Of a stretch of DNA of 64,000 bases, positions 46,334 through 54,217 are shown one piece after another (positions within the stretch are counted from its first letter, which is position 1; each line of letters opens with the position of its first letter). The translations under genes were made by a program, and so were the position numbers. The notes beneath the pieces were generated by a model. The model worked only from the letters and a program-made list of their open reading frames with translations, ran no database searches and was not told where the DNA came from. Origin of the DNA: Paludisphaera borealis (lineage in GTDB: Bacteria > Planctomycetota > Planctomycetia > Isosphaerales > Isosphaeraceae); assembly GCF_001956985.1 (NCBI RefSeq), contig NZ_CP019082.1:3720001-3784000 (forward strand), given 5' to 3'.

Positions 46334-47893
46334 TCAATCGAGCTGCGGCGGCAGGCTGCCGTAACCCCAGGCTTGGCCTTTGAACGGGGGCAGGGCGGGG
46401 GGCTTGGGGACCGTGCCAGGGGTGAGGGTCGCGGCGAGGCCGAGCAGGGCGTCGGTGATCTGGCGGCCGGCGGTCGGTTCCATGTTGCTGTAGCTGGTCA
46501 GGCGGGTTTCGTAGCCGCCGCCGGTCGGACTGAGGGCGTCTTCGTGCGGCACGTAGCCGATGACGTCATTGGCCAGCGAGACTGGGAACGTGAACGGAAA
46601 CTTGCTGCCCGCCTTGAGATCCAGGCCGTACTGGCAGAAGTATTCGGCGGGCGACGTCAGGAAGACGGCCGGGCCGACCTGCACGGCCTGAACCTCGACG
46701 TCGACGACCGGCTCCTTGGCGATTCGCGCGTCCAGGACGACCGTCTCCTTGGCGAAGATCCACTTGACGTGGTCGACCTTCTTCGGGTCCTGCTTGACGA
46801 GTTCGAGCGCCTCGGCGACGTGCGCGGGGGAGGGCGCGCGGCGCTTGATCTTGAGCACCCGGCTGACCGACTTCACGGGCCCCAGCGGCCCCGCGTGCTG
46901 CTCCATCGCCAGCAGCGCCTTGAGCGCCTCGGCCCCGACCCGACCGCCGACGAACCGTGCGGAGACCTCGCCGAACTGCGCGATCTTGTACGGGCTGCGG
47001 TTGTCGACCTGGGTGACGTCGCCCGCCATGCCCGGAAGGAACACGACGACCGCGTCGTCCCCCATCAGGCCGCGGATCGTCTTCTCGACGTAGTTGATGT
47101 AGTCGGCCGAGATCCCCCCAGGACCGGTCGTCGCGTGGCAGGCGAAGTTGACGATGCAGCCGAGGAACTTGCCGTCGGCCGCCCATGCGCCGAGCACGCC
47201 GACTTGCGGGTCGGTCGGACCTGCCGGCTTGACGATGTCGGGGTTGCCCTGGCCGGGATGCGTCATCGCGTGGCCCTGCTTCATGAGGAAGCGGCGGTTG
47301 AACGCGGTGTTCTCCGCGAGGCCGAACCCCGCGTCGCAGCGCGCCTCGACGCGGCGAGCGTCGGCCTCGCAAACGGCGTCGATGATCCCCTGCTTGACCT
47401 TCTCAAGATACGCCGGATCGGCGACCACGGTCTGGTCGTAGACCAGGGCCCGGACCTCGGGCGAGGCGTGGTCGAACTCGCCGGGCAGGAACAGGCCGGT
47501 CGGCCCCGCCGCGTGCGAGTGCGACGCGCTGATGAGGATCGACGCAGCCGGGATGCCGCACTTCTTTTCGATCGCCTCGCGGACTTCACGAACGGTCTTG
47601 GCCCGGATGAACAGGGCGTCTAGCCCGACGATCGCCACGCGGTTCGCGCCGTCGTCGAAGACCGAGGCGCGGGCCTTGCAGGCGTCGTGAAAGCTCTTGT
47701 GGTACGCCTTGCCGTAATCGCCCGGCTGCTCGGCCCCGATGGCCGGCGAGACGTCGCGCTCGGCGAACCCCGCCTTGAACACCGCCGGGGCCGCCGCGCC
47801 CGCATCCACCGCCAGCAAGCCCAGAACCGCCCCCGCGCTCAACACGCAAGAAGCCGCCCATCCCGATCGTCGATGTTGGTTTTGAAGCTGCAT
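46334..47893 (-). CDS. exported neutral-ceramidase-like protein
   Basis: This 519-residue protein has a signal peptide (SCVLSAGAVLGLLAVDAGA-AAP) and matches the N-terminal domain of neutral/non-lysosomal ceramidases. The metal-binding strands include VGLDALFI, SASHSHAAGP and NFACHATT, and the active-site region reads FLPGMAGDVTQVDNR. In true ceramidases this region is N-x-GD-(V/I)-S-P, so the nucleophilic Ser is replaced by Thr and the C-terminal Ig-like domain is absent. It may therefore hydrolyse other amides, or not be a ceramidase. RBS GAGAGGA precedes ATG 47893. Confidence 0.8.
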   Translation of the reverse strand: MQLQNQHRRSGWAASCVLSAGAVLGLLAVDAGAAAPAVFKAGFAERDVSPAIGAEQPGDYGKAYHKSFHDACKARASVFDDGANRVAIVGLDALFIRAKTVREVREAIEKKCGIPAASILISASHSHAAGPTGLFLPGEFDHASPEVRALVYDQTVVADPAYLEKVKQGIIDAVCEADARRVEARCDAGFGLAENTAFNRRFLMKQGHAMTHPGQGNPDIVKPAGPTDPQVGVLGAWAADGKFLGCIVNFACHATTGPGGISADYINYVEKTIRGLMGDDAVVVFLPGMAGDVTQVDNRSPYKIAQFGEVSARFVGGRVGAEALKALLAMEQHAGPLGPVKSVSRVLKIKRRAPSPAHVAEALELVKQDPKKVDHVKWIFAKETVVLDARIAKEPVVDVEVQAVQVGPAVFLTSPAEYFCQYGLDLKAGSKFPFTFPVSLANDVIGYVPHEDALSPTGGGYETRLTSYSNMEPTAGRQITDALLGLAATLTPGTVPKPPALPPFKGQAWGYGSLPPQLD

Positions 47894-48036
47894 CGCGTTC
47901 CTCTCGTCTCCAGGTGTGAACCGAAACCGTTCTCCTCGAAGATGCCCCAACCGTCTTGTGCGAGCAAGGACGAGCCGACACAATCCGGCAAGTCGAACCA
48001 ATGCCGAACCTCGCGCCGGAGGATTATCAAACGTCC

Positions 48037-49137
48037 ATGCGTTACACCTTGTCCGCCGCACCGTTGCTGCTCTTCCTGCTGGCGACCAGCGTTCCCGCCG
48101 ACGAACCCAAGCCCCCCGGGCTGATCGCGTTCGCGGCCCGGCGGTGGGAAGGCGAATACCGCAGCCGCGACATTCCGGGAGGCGTCGAGACGACGCCGGT
48201 CGTCGGGTCGATCTACACCGTGCGGGCCGATGGAACGGGGCTCTGCAAGGTCGTCGAGCCCGGCCGCGACGCCAACGCCCCGGCGTTCTCGCCCGACGGC
48301 CGCTGGCTCTATTTCCAGTCCAACGCCGACGGATCGTACCAAATCCAGCGCTGCCGCCCCGACGGCTCCAAGCCGGCGACGGTCGTCGCGCCCCCCAGGT
48401 TCGGCCCGTCGTGCAAGAGCGTCTACGGCCTGAATATGGCCTCGAACGGCCGGATGGTCATGACGGCCTACGACGGTCGAACCGGCCGGGTCGCACTCGC
48501 CGACGCCGACGGCGCCAACCCGCGCCTCATCGCGCCCGACGCCGGCTATCTGTACATGGCCTGCCTCAGCCCCGACGGCCGCACGATCGTCTGTTCGGGC
48601 CCGGCCGCCGGCTACCGCCTGCAACGGATCGAGTTGGACGACCCGAAGCCGGTCGTCCTCACCCCCGACCACCCGGAATCGTTCGTCCCCCAGTTCACCC
48701 CGGACGGCCGGACGATCGTCTTCTTCCGCCGCGACGGCGAAATTTACCGCGTCGAGCGCGACGGCCGCAACCTCCAACGCCTCACGACCGGCGCGAAGCA
48801 CGTCGAGTTCCGGCTCTCGCCCCAGGACCACCACGGATCGAGCGACGCTCCCCACGTCTCGCCCGACGGCCGCCGAATCGCATACGTCGCCGAAGCCGAC
48901 GGCGCGCCCGAAGTCCACGTCATGAACCTCGACGGCTCCCAGCAACGCCGCCTGACCCTCCGGAAGTCCCCCTGCGCCCGCGTCCGATGGAGCCCCGACG
49001 GCGCCTGGATCGCCTTCGTCTCATTCGTCGGCAAATATCCCCAACTCTTCATACTCCCCGCCGAAGGAGGCGAGCCCCGACAGCTCACCAACCTTGACGA
49101 GGCCGTCTACTTCCTCGCCTGGCAGCCGAAACCTTGA
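48037..49137 (+). CDS. exported TolB-like beta-propeller protein
   Basis: This 366-residue protein has signal MRYTLSAAPLLLFLLATSVP-ADEP. At least five WD40-like PD40 repeats follow, each with a SPDGR-type turn: FSPDGRWLYFQS, LSPDGRTIVCSG, FTPDGRTIVFFR, VSPDGRRIAYVA and WSPDGAWIAFVS. Such propellers are usually periplasmic scaffolds, and no catalytic site is seen. I chose ATG 48037 on the signal peptide; ATG 48001 is an alternative. It diverges from the ceramidase-like gene and precedes cassette B by 200 bases. Confidence 0.82.
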   Translation: MRYTLSAAPLLLFLLATSVPADEPKPPGLIAFAARRWEGEYRSRDIPGGVETTPVVGSIYTVRADGTGLCKVVEPGRDANAPAFSPDGRWLYFQSNADGSYQIQRCRPDGSKPATVVAPPRFGPSCKSVYGLNMASNGRMVMTAYDGRTGRVALADADGANPRLIAPDAGYLYMACLSPDGRTIVCSGPAAGYRLQRIELDDPKPVVLTPDHPESFVPQFTPDGRTIVFFRRDGEIYRVERDGRNLQRLTTGAKHVEFRLSPQDHHGSSDAPHVSPDGRRIAYVAEADGAPEVHVMNLDGSQQRRLTLRKSPCARVRWSPDGAWIAFVSFVGKYPQLFILPAEGGEPRQLTNLDEAVYFLAWQPKP

Positions 49138-49338
49138 AGGCGGATGCCGCATGTCCCGGTTTCGACTCCGCGACACAGAATGGCGACGACTCACCGACTA
49201 TTGAATTTCGTTAACCTTGATCGATTCTGGCGCTTTTCGCTGGTTCCGCAGGATTCCATTGACAAAACCATGACAGTTGTCGTCCTAATTCACGCCGTTC
49301 ATTCCTCCTCGGTCCTTCGCGATGGGAGGCATACGAGC

Positions 49339-50376
49339 ATGTTTCGTCAGATATTTCGACGAAGCCCGGTCTTGTCCGCACGGCCCGGATTCACTCTGAT
49401 CGAGATTCTCGTCGTCGTGTCGATCGTCGGGCTGTTGACGACCTTGCTCCTGCCCGCCGTGCAATCGGCCCGCGAAGCGGCGCGGAGGGCTCAGTGCGCC
49501 AACAACCTGAAGCAGATCGGCCTGGCCTTGCACAACTACCAGTCGGCCCACAGCTCGTTCCCGCTCAACTGGAGGGACCCGCGCGTGGATCCGGAGCGAA
49601 GCCGCCCCTGGTACGTAGCCGGTCGGCCCTATTCCGCGCTGACTCGGCTGCTGCCCTATATCGAGCAACAGCCGGTCTACGCCTCGATCAACTTCGGCGA
49701 GGAGACTTTTCCCAGCGACCTGACGTCGGCGTTCCCGTTCCCGCAGAACCAGACGGCGTACTCGACGAGGATCGCAACCTACCTTTGCCCGTCCGATTCG
49801 GGACCAAGCCCGACGCCTTACGGCTGCAACTACCGGGGCAATTACGGCCTGGGCCCCATGCCTAGCACCAACGGAGAAAGCTTCGACAGCGGCAACGGCT
49901 TTTATTCATTCCCCGGCGTGCTCGGCCCGTACTCGTTCCCCGACGGATTGTCGCACACCGTGGCTTACAGTGAGCGTCTTCGGGGCTCGGGCGACCACGG
50001 CGGCCTGGCGCCCGCCCGCGACTTCGGCAACATCCTGGTCATGGACGCCTGCAGCAGCCGGAATGCAGACTACGCGCTCGCTTGCTGCAGGCTGGCCGCG
50101 ACCCGGGATTTCCCGGTATCCCGGCAGGCGGGCTTTACCTGGTTCTACGGAGACTTCGGATGCACCGCCTACAACCATGCCCAGGAGCCGAACGGGCGGA
50201 TTCCCGATGCAGTCCAAGTCGATGCATGGATCGGAATCGTCACCGCTCGCGGCGCGCATGCGGGAGGGGTCAACAGCCTGATGGCGGACGGTTCGGTGCG
50301 GTTTGCGAGGGACTCCATCAACCGCAAGGTCTGGCGCGCTCTGGGTACCAGAAACGGCGATGAACTCGTCGAATGA
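49339..50376 (+). CDS. DUF1559 pseudopilin-like protein (cassette B)
   Basis: This 345-residue paralogue of the cassette A protein has prepilin leader RPGFTLIEILVVVSIVGLLT, then LLLPAVQSAREAARRAQCAN, and the C-terminal H-X9-DG-type block AHAGGVNSLMADGSVRF. ATG 49339 has GGGAGG about ten bases upstream; the frame extends to 49144 but without signal features. In both cassettes this gene is followed after about 33 bases by the conserved hairpin and after about 86 bases by a small Cys-containing gene. Confidence 0.9.
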   Translation: MFRQIFRRSPVLSARPGFTLIEILVVVSIVGLLTTLLLPAVQSAREAARRAQCANNLKQIGLALHNYQSAHSSFPLNWRDPRVDPERSRPWYVAGRPYSALTRLLPYIEQQPVYASINFGEETFPSDLTSAFPFPQNQTAYSTRIATYLCPSDSGPSPTPYGCNYRGNYGLGPMPSTNGESFDSGNGFYSFPGVLGPYSFPDGLSHTVAYSERLRGSGDHGGLAPARDFGNILVMDACSSRNADYALACCRLAATRDFPVSRQAGFTWFYGDFGCTAYNHAQEPNGRIPDAVQVDAWIGIVTARGAHAGGVNSLMADGSVRFARDSINRKVWRALGTRNGDELVE

Positions 50377-50408
50377 CGTCGGCTCCCCAAGCGCGAGCAG
50401 ATCGAAAA

Positions 50409-50427
50409 TCCTGACGACGTGTCGGGA
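50409..50427 (+). promoter_or_regulatory. conserved hairpin before the cassette B Cys-peptide gene
   Basis: TCCTGA (50409-50414), loop CGACGTG and TCGGGA (50422-50427) form the same 6-bp stem and identical loop as at 27691-27709. The G-C pair at the loop end is replaced by A-T, and one pair becomes T-G, so pairing is kept while sequence changes. It lies 33 bases after the DUF1559 stop and 36 bases before the next ATG. Confidence 0.6.
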
Positions 50428-50462
50428 TTCACTACGAAAAGGTAAGAAAGGAGATCGATTCC

Positions 50463-50615
50463 ATGTTCTCACGATTCCTGCCCTCATGGTCGACAGCGTC
50501 GCAGACGTGCGGGCATACTGTGCCTGGAAAATGCATTACAGATTCCATCTGTCTTCCGACGGGATTCCAGCAGCCGGGATTCTGCCAGATCCCGGGAACG
50601 GTCGTCATCCAATAG
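50463..50615 (+). CDS. short Cys-containing peptide (cassette B)
   Basis: This 50-codon frame begins MFSRFLPSWSTASQTCGHTV behind a good site (AAGAAAGGAG). It contains four cysteines (C16, C24, C30 and C41). It occupies the position of the 138-residue Cys-rich gene of cassette A and starts with the same MFSR, but lacks the hydrophobic signal core. Either it is a degenerate remnant that lost its leader, or it is a functional short peptide. Confidence 0.5.
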   Translation: MFSRFLPSWSTASQTCGHTVPGKCITDSICLPTGFQQPGFCQIPGTVVIQ

Positions 50616-51048
50616 TGGGCAGCTTGAATTCCGACGTGCCCCATACCAACGCAGCCGACGCCCATCTGACTCAACGCGCCTTGCAGGACCATCGCACACT
50701 TAACTGTTGATGGACAAGGGGTTCTGGCGATCCTCCCCTGAAATCCCAGGGATTCAGAGGCTGTTGGAGGCGATCAAGAGGCGTCTAGCGAATCGCCGAA
50801 TTTCACGGCTCCGCAGGCTCCTTTCATGCGGACGTCGTGGAGAAGAATCCGTTTCCTCGGGATTCAACCTATTCGCCGTAGCTTCCAACCCATCAACAAC
50901 AAAGTGTGCGCCGGCCCTGGCGTACTTTGGTCTTGCGACTCACAAGTCTACATCGCCGGCGGACAGGCGAACTCACCGGGGGCGTGAACGCTCCTGGGTG
51001 AATCGCCCCCTTGCTCCACGCCTCCACCAATCGATACAGGACGACGCA
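50616..51048. other. degenerate stretch between cassette B genes
   Basis: This stretch of about 430 bases corresponds to 184 bases in cassette A. It holds no supported gene. One 53-codon frame starting near 50836 ends with a two-Cys segment (KVCAGPGVLWSCDSQVY) that faintly resembles the end of the cassette A Cys-rich protein and may be a remnant. An imperfect inverted repeat (CTGAAATCCC / GGGATTCAG) lies at about 50738-50757. Confidence 0.4.
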
Positions 51049-52185
51049 ATGTCGACATGCCCATTCATCATGGCATTGACCATCGTTTCCGCTGCCGCCG
51101 ATGACGGAATCCACGACGTTCGCGCGCTCGTCGCCGCGATGGAGGCGCTCCAACGCCCCGTCGCGGATTTCCGGTGCGAGTTCGAGGGCACTAAGGTTGC
51201 CAAGGGGGAGGGGGCCGACGCCGACGAAGATTTCAAGCTGAAGACGGAGGCAAACGGCTTATACGACACGTTCGGCGGCGTTTTCGTATGGAAGCAAGGA
51301 GGCGAGATGAACATCGACGCGCTCCATCGAAGGGCCGTTGACAACATAGTCTCGCGCGAACTGGTCCTCGTCCGTCCGCGCGAGCGTGAAGTGGAGTCTC
51401 ATACCCGCTCGAATACAACCACCATCGGCCATACGGAAATCAGGAAACTCGACCATGTTCCTGTTTGCATGTACGACAGTCCGGCGATGTACTTCCTGAT
51501 CGACGAAATCAAGCGGTGCATCGATCTCGATTTCTATAAGACCTCCATCGCGAACGACCAAATCGAGGGACGTCCCGTCAAAGCGCTCACCGTGTTTTTG
51601 ACCTTCAAAGGCCCCAAGGAAATCCCCGATCAACTCCTTATGCGTTACTGGATCGATCTTCATAAGAGCGGCCAGGTCGTGCGAAAGGAATACTACCAGG
51701 ATGACGTCTTGGGATCGCGATGCGAGATCACCCTGCGATCCTTCAAGGTCGGAAGCGAGGACGTCTGGATGCCCGTCTCGGCGGACATCAAGTCGTATGT
51801 CAAGAACGTCAATGGGAAGCCAGCCGTCTTCAAGGATCCGGTCTTACTCCAGTCCATCTACGCAATCGACGGGATCATGCAGTTCAACAAACATCCAGGC
51901 CCCGACGTGTTTACAGCCAAATACAAGCCGGGCACACCGATTTCAGACCATGTCCGCAAGCTGAAATACCAATTCGACGAGGAGAAGATCAGCCCGCGGC
52001 CCACCATGGCCGAGACCGAGGCGATGCTCCACAGCCAACTCGCCAAGGCGGAGGCGCAGAAGAACGAACTGGTCGCCGCGCCGCTTTCCGAGGGCTTCAA
52101 CTGGTGGTCCTTGTCGGTTGCGGGCATGGGAGCCGCCGTCCTGGCGTCCTTGGCCGCGCTGTGGATGCAGCGGCGAGCCGGTTGA
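51049..52185 (+). CDS. exported C-terminally anchored protein, cassette B large member
   Basis: This 378-residue paralogue of the protein at 28346-29473 has signal-like N-terminus MSTCPFIMALTIVSA-AADD, followed by DDGIHDVRALVAAMEALQRP. Collinear similarity runs through DFRCEFEGTKV, DTFGGVFVWK, RYWIDLHKSG, SEDVWMPV and FNKHPGPDVF. The C-terminal segment GMGAAVLASLAALWMQRRAG is nearly identical to that of A. I chose ATG 51049 (AGGA upstream) because homology begins there; the frame runs back to 50707 without similarity. Function unknown. Confidence 0.72.
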   Translation: MSTCPFIMALTIVSAAADDGIHDVRALVAAMEALQRPVADFRCEFEGTKVAKGEGADADEDFKLKTEANGLYDTFGGVFVWKQGGEMNIDALHRRAVDNIVSRELVLVRPREREVESHTRSNTTTIGHTEIRKLDHVPVCMYDSPAMYFLIDEIKRCIDLDFYKTSIANDQIEGRPVKALTVFLTFKGPKEIPDQLLMRYWIDLHKSGQVVRKEYYQDDVLGSRCEITLRSFKVGSEDVWMPVSADIKSYVKNVNGKPAVFKDPVLLQSIYAIDGIMQFNKHPGPDVFTAKYKPGTPISDHVRKLKYQFDEEKISPRPTMAETEAMLHSQLAKAEAQKNELVAAPLSEGFNWWSLSVAGMGAAVLASLAALWMQRRAG

Positions 52186-52216
52186 GGTCGATACGCTGTT
52201 CTTGCACGGAGCCGAC

Positions 52217-52547
52217 ATGAATACCACCGCAACGTACTTCCGGATCGGTTTGACGGCCGTCGTCTACCTCGCGGCAGGCCTCCACGTCCAGGCTGACGAC
52301 GAGCGCACCAAGCTCGATTCCGGCGTCAATGCGCTCTTCCTGTTGCATCGCCTGGAAGGCCGACCTGGGGCGGTAGAACAACTCCTTTCAAAGCTCCCGG
52401 CACACAATCCGGAAGGCTACTCAATGGCCGAGCTCGCCTCCTCCTCGGCGTCGCGGCGTCGTCCGCATGGGGGTGGATCCGTTCATCCCAGGCACGGCGG
52501 TCGTGGCGTCGCTGACCGCCCACTGGATGCAAAGACGCGCCGGGTGA
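52217..52547 (+). pseudogene. frameshifted small exported protein (cassette B)
   Basis: The frame from ATG 52217 starts MNTTATYFRIGLTAVVYLAA and has the conserved KLDSGVNALFLLHRLEGR block of the cassette A small protein, but downstream it reads Arg/Ser-rich sequence without a membrane segment. The expected tail (AVVASLTAHWMQRRAG, then TGA at 52545-52547) is present in another frame. One or more indels between about 52390 and 52470 therefore separate the two halves. The unshifted frame would run to 52570. A sequencing error would give the same picture. Confidence 0.6.
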
Positions 52548-52709
52548 ATTCGACATGCCCTCGGGTCTGAATCAAGCGAATCGCAGCCTCGCCAGATTTC
52601 CGTTTACTTCCCGCCACGAATGTATTACTTTTGTTAAACACCATAAAGGGTGAGTGGTTGGGAGAAGTCGTTCCGCCGCGAGGTCGACGAGTCGAGAGGA
52701 GCCGACGCC

Positions 52710-54167
52710 ATGTTGCAGATCGACGGCAAGCCGCACGCAGCCTGCGATGGGGTTTCGCGACGGCGCATCCTTGAGGCGGCCGGCGTGGGGTTGTTCGGGC
52801 TGAGCCTGCCGAGGTTGCTCGCGGCCGAGGAGGCGTCGGGCCGGGGACAGGGGCCGAGGCCTCGGGCGCGGGCGGTGATCTTTTTGACTCTGTTCGGCGG
52901 GCCCAGCCAGCTTGAGACGTTCGACCTCAAGCCCGACGCGCCCGACACGATCCGGGGGCCGTTCAAGCCGATCGCCTCGCGAACGCCCGGGCTGCTGATC
53001 AGCGAGCACCTGCCCAGGCTGGCCCAGATCTCCGACAAATTCTGCGTCGTGCGGTCGATGAGTCATCCGTTCAACGACCACAGCGGCGCGGCCCACTACA
53101 TCCAGACCGGCAAGATCTGGCACATCCCGATCGGCGCCGGCTTCAGCCCCACGCCCAAGGACTGGCCGTCGATGGGCTCGGTCGTCGAGTACCTCGACCA
53201 GCACCGCCAGCGCGAAGGCTCGGCCGGAACGGCGGCCTTGCCCAGCTACGCGGTCGTGCCGAACACCCTGGGCCGGTTGCAAGAGACCGGGCTCTACCTC
53301 CGGCCGGGCGAGCACGCCGGCTGGCTCGGCCGCCGCTACAATCCACTGACCACGGTGGTCGACAAGAAGAACCTCCAGGACAACCCGTACTGGCGCGACT
53401 GCTCCGACGAGGAGCTGACGTTCCAGATCGAGGGCCTCGCGCCGGGCGAGGGAGTGCGGCTCGACCGGGTGAACCATCGGGTCTCGATGCTCGAAGAGTT
53501 CGACGGCCGGCGGCGGCTGCTCGACGGCGCGCGCCGGGTCGTCGAGTTCGACCGGTTCCGCGAACGGGCGCTCGGCCTGGTGACGTCGGCGGCGACCCGC
53601 GACGCACTCGACGTCCGTAACGAGCCGGCGACGGTCCGCGACCGCTACGGCCGCCACCTGTTCGGCCAGTCGACCCTGATCGCCCGCCGCTTGGTTGAAG
53701 CCGGAGTCCGGTTCGTGACCGTCCATTACGACGCCTGCGACGGCTTCGGCTGGGACTCGCACGTCCACAGCGACGACGTCAAGAACCACCTCATGCCCAC
53801 CTTCGACCAGGCCCTCTCCGCCCTCTTGCTCGACCTCGACCAGCGCGGGCTGCTGGACGAGACGCTGGTCGTCGCCCTCGGCGAGATGGGCCGGACGCCG
53901 GTGCCGACCCCGCGATGGGGACGCGGCCATTGGAGCAAGCTGTTTCCCGCCGTCCTCGCCGGCGCGGGGATTCGCGGGGGGACGACCTACGGCGCCTCCG
54001 ACAAGGACGCCGCGAACGTCGTCGACCATCTCGTGAACCCCGAGAGCCTCGCGGCCACGATCTACGAGGCGCTCGGCGTCTCGTACGAGCTGCGGCTGCC
54101 CGATCCCCAGGGCCGGCCGACCGCGATCGTCGAAGGGGGCGAACCGGTCCGCGACCTCTTCGGCTGA
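52710..54167 (+). CDS. DUF1501 Tat-exported protein
   Basis: This 485-residue planctomycete-type DUF1501 protein belongs to the alkaline-phosphatase-like fold. A twin-arginine signal is present (SRRRILEAAGVGLFGLSLPR), so it is exported folded. Family segments include ARAVIFLTLFGGPSQLETFD, VRSMSHPFNDHSGAAHYIQT, TVHYDACDGFGWDSHVH and VALGEMGRTP. These genes usually pair with a DUF1549/DUF1553 cytochrome-like partner, which is absent here. RBS GAGGAG precedes ATG 52710. Biochemical role unknown. Confidence 0.9.
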   Translation: MLQIDGKPHAACDGVSRRRILEAAGVGLFGLSLPRLLAAEEASGRGQGPRPRARAVIFLTLFGGPSQLETFDLKPDAPDTIRGPFKPIASRTPGLLISEHLPRLAQISDKFCVVRSMSHPFNDHSGAAHYIQTGKIWHIPIGAGFSPTPKDWPSMGSVVEYLDQHRQREGSAGTAALPSYAVVPNTLGRLQETGLYLRPGEHAGWLGRRYNPLTTVVDKKNLQDNPYWRDCSDEELTFQIEGLAPGEGVRLDRVNHRVSMLEEFDGRRRLLDGARRVVEFDRFRERALGLVTSAATRDALDVRNEPATVRDRYGRHLFGQSTLIARRLVEAGVRFVTVHYDACDGFGWDSHVHSDDVKNHLMPTFDQALSALLLDLDQRGLLDETLVVALGEMGRTPVPTPRWGRGHWSKLFPAVLAGAGIRGGTTYGASDKDAANVVDHLVNPESLAATIYEALGVSYELRLPDPQGRPTAIVEGGEPVRDLFG

Positions 54168-54171
54168 GCCC

Positions 54172-54205
54172 GCCTGCCGACTTCCCGGGGAGGTCGCCGG
54201 CAGGC
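54172..54205. terminator. bidirectional hairpin between convergent genes
   Basis: GCCTGCCG (from 54172) pairs with CGGCAGGC (ending 54205), extended by GACTTCC/GGAGGTC with a small bulge, and surrounds a CCCGG loop. It lies exactly between the stops of the DUF1501 gene (54167) and the sulfatase gene (54218). T-runs are poor on both sides. Confidence 0.5.
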
Positions 54206-54217
54206 CGCGGCTTCTTC

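Noticed and set aside
50303-50710. 135-residue frame overlapping the end of the cassette B DUF1559 gene
   Set aside because: It starts inside the DUF1559 coding region in another frame and lacks a leader. The 50-codon frame at 50463 has the better ribosome site and matches the cassette A position.
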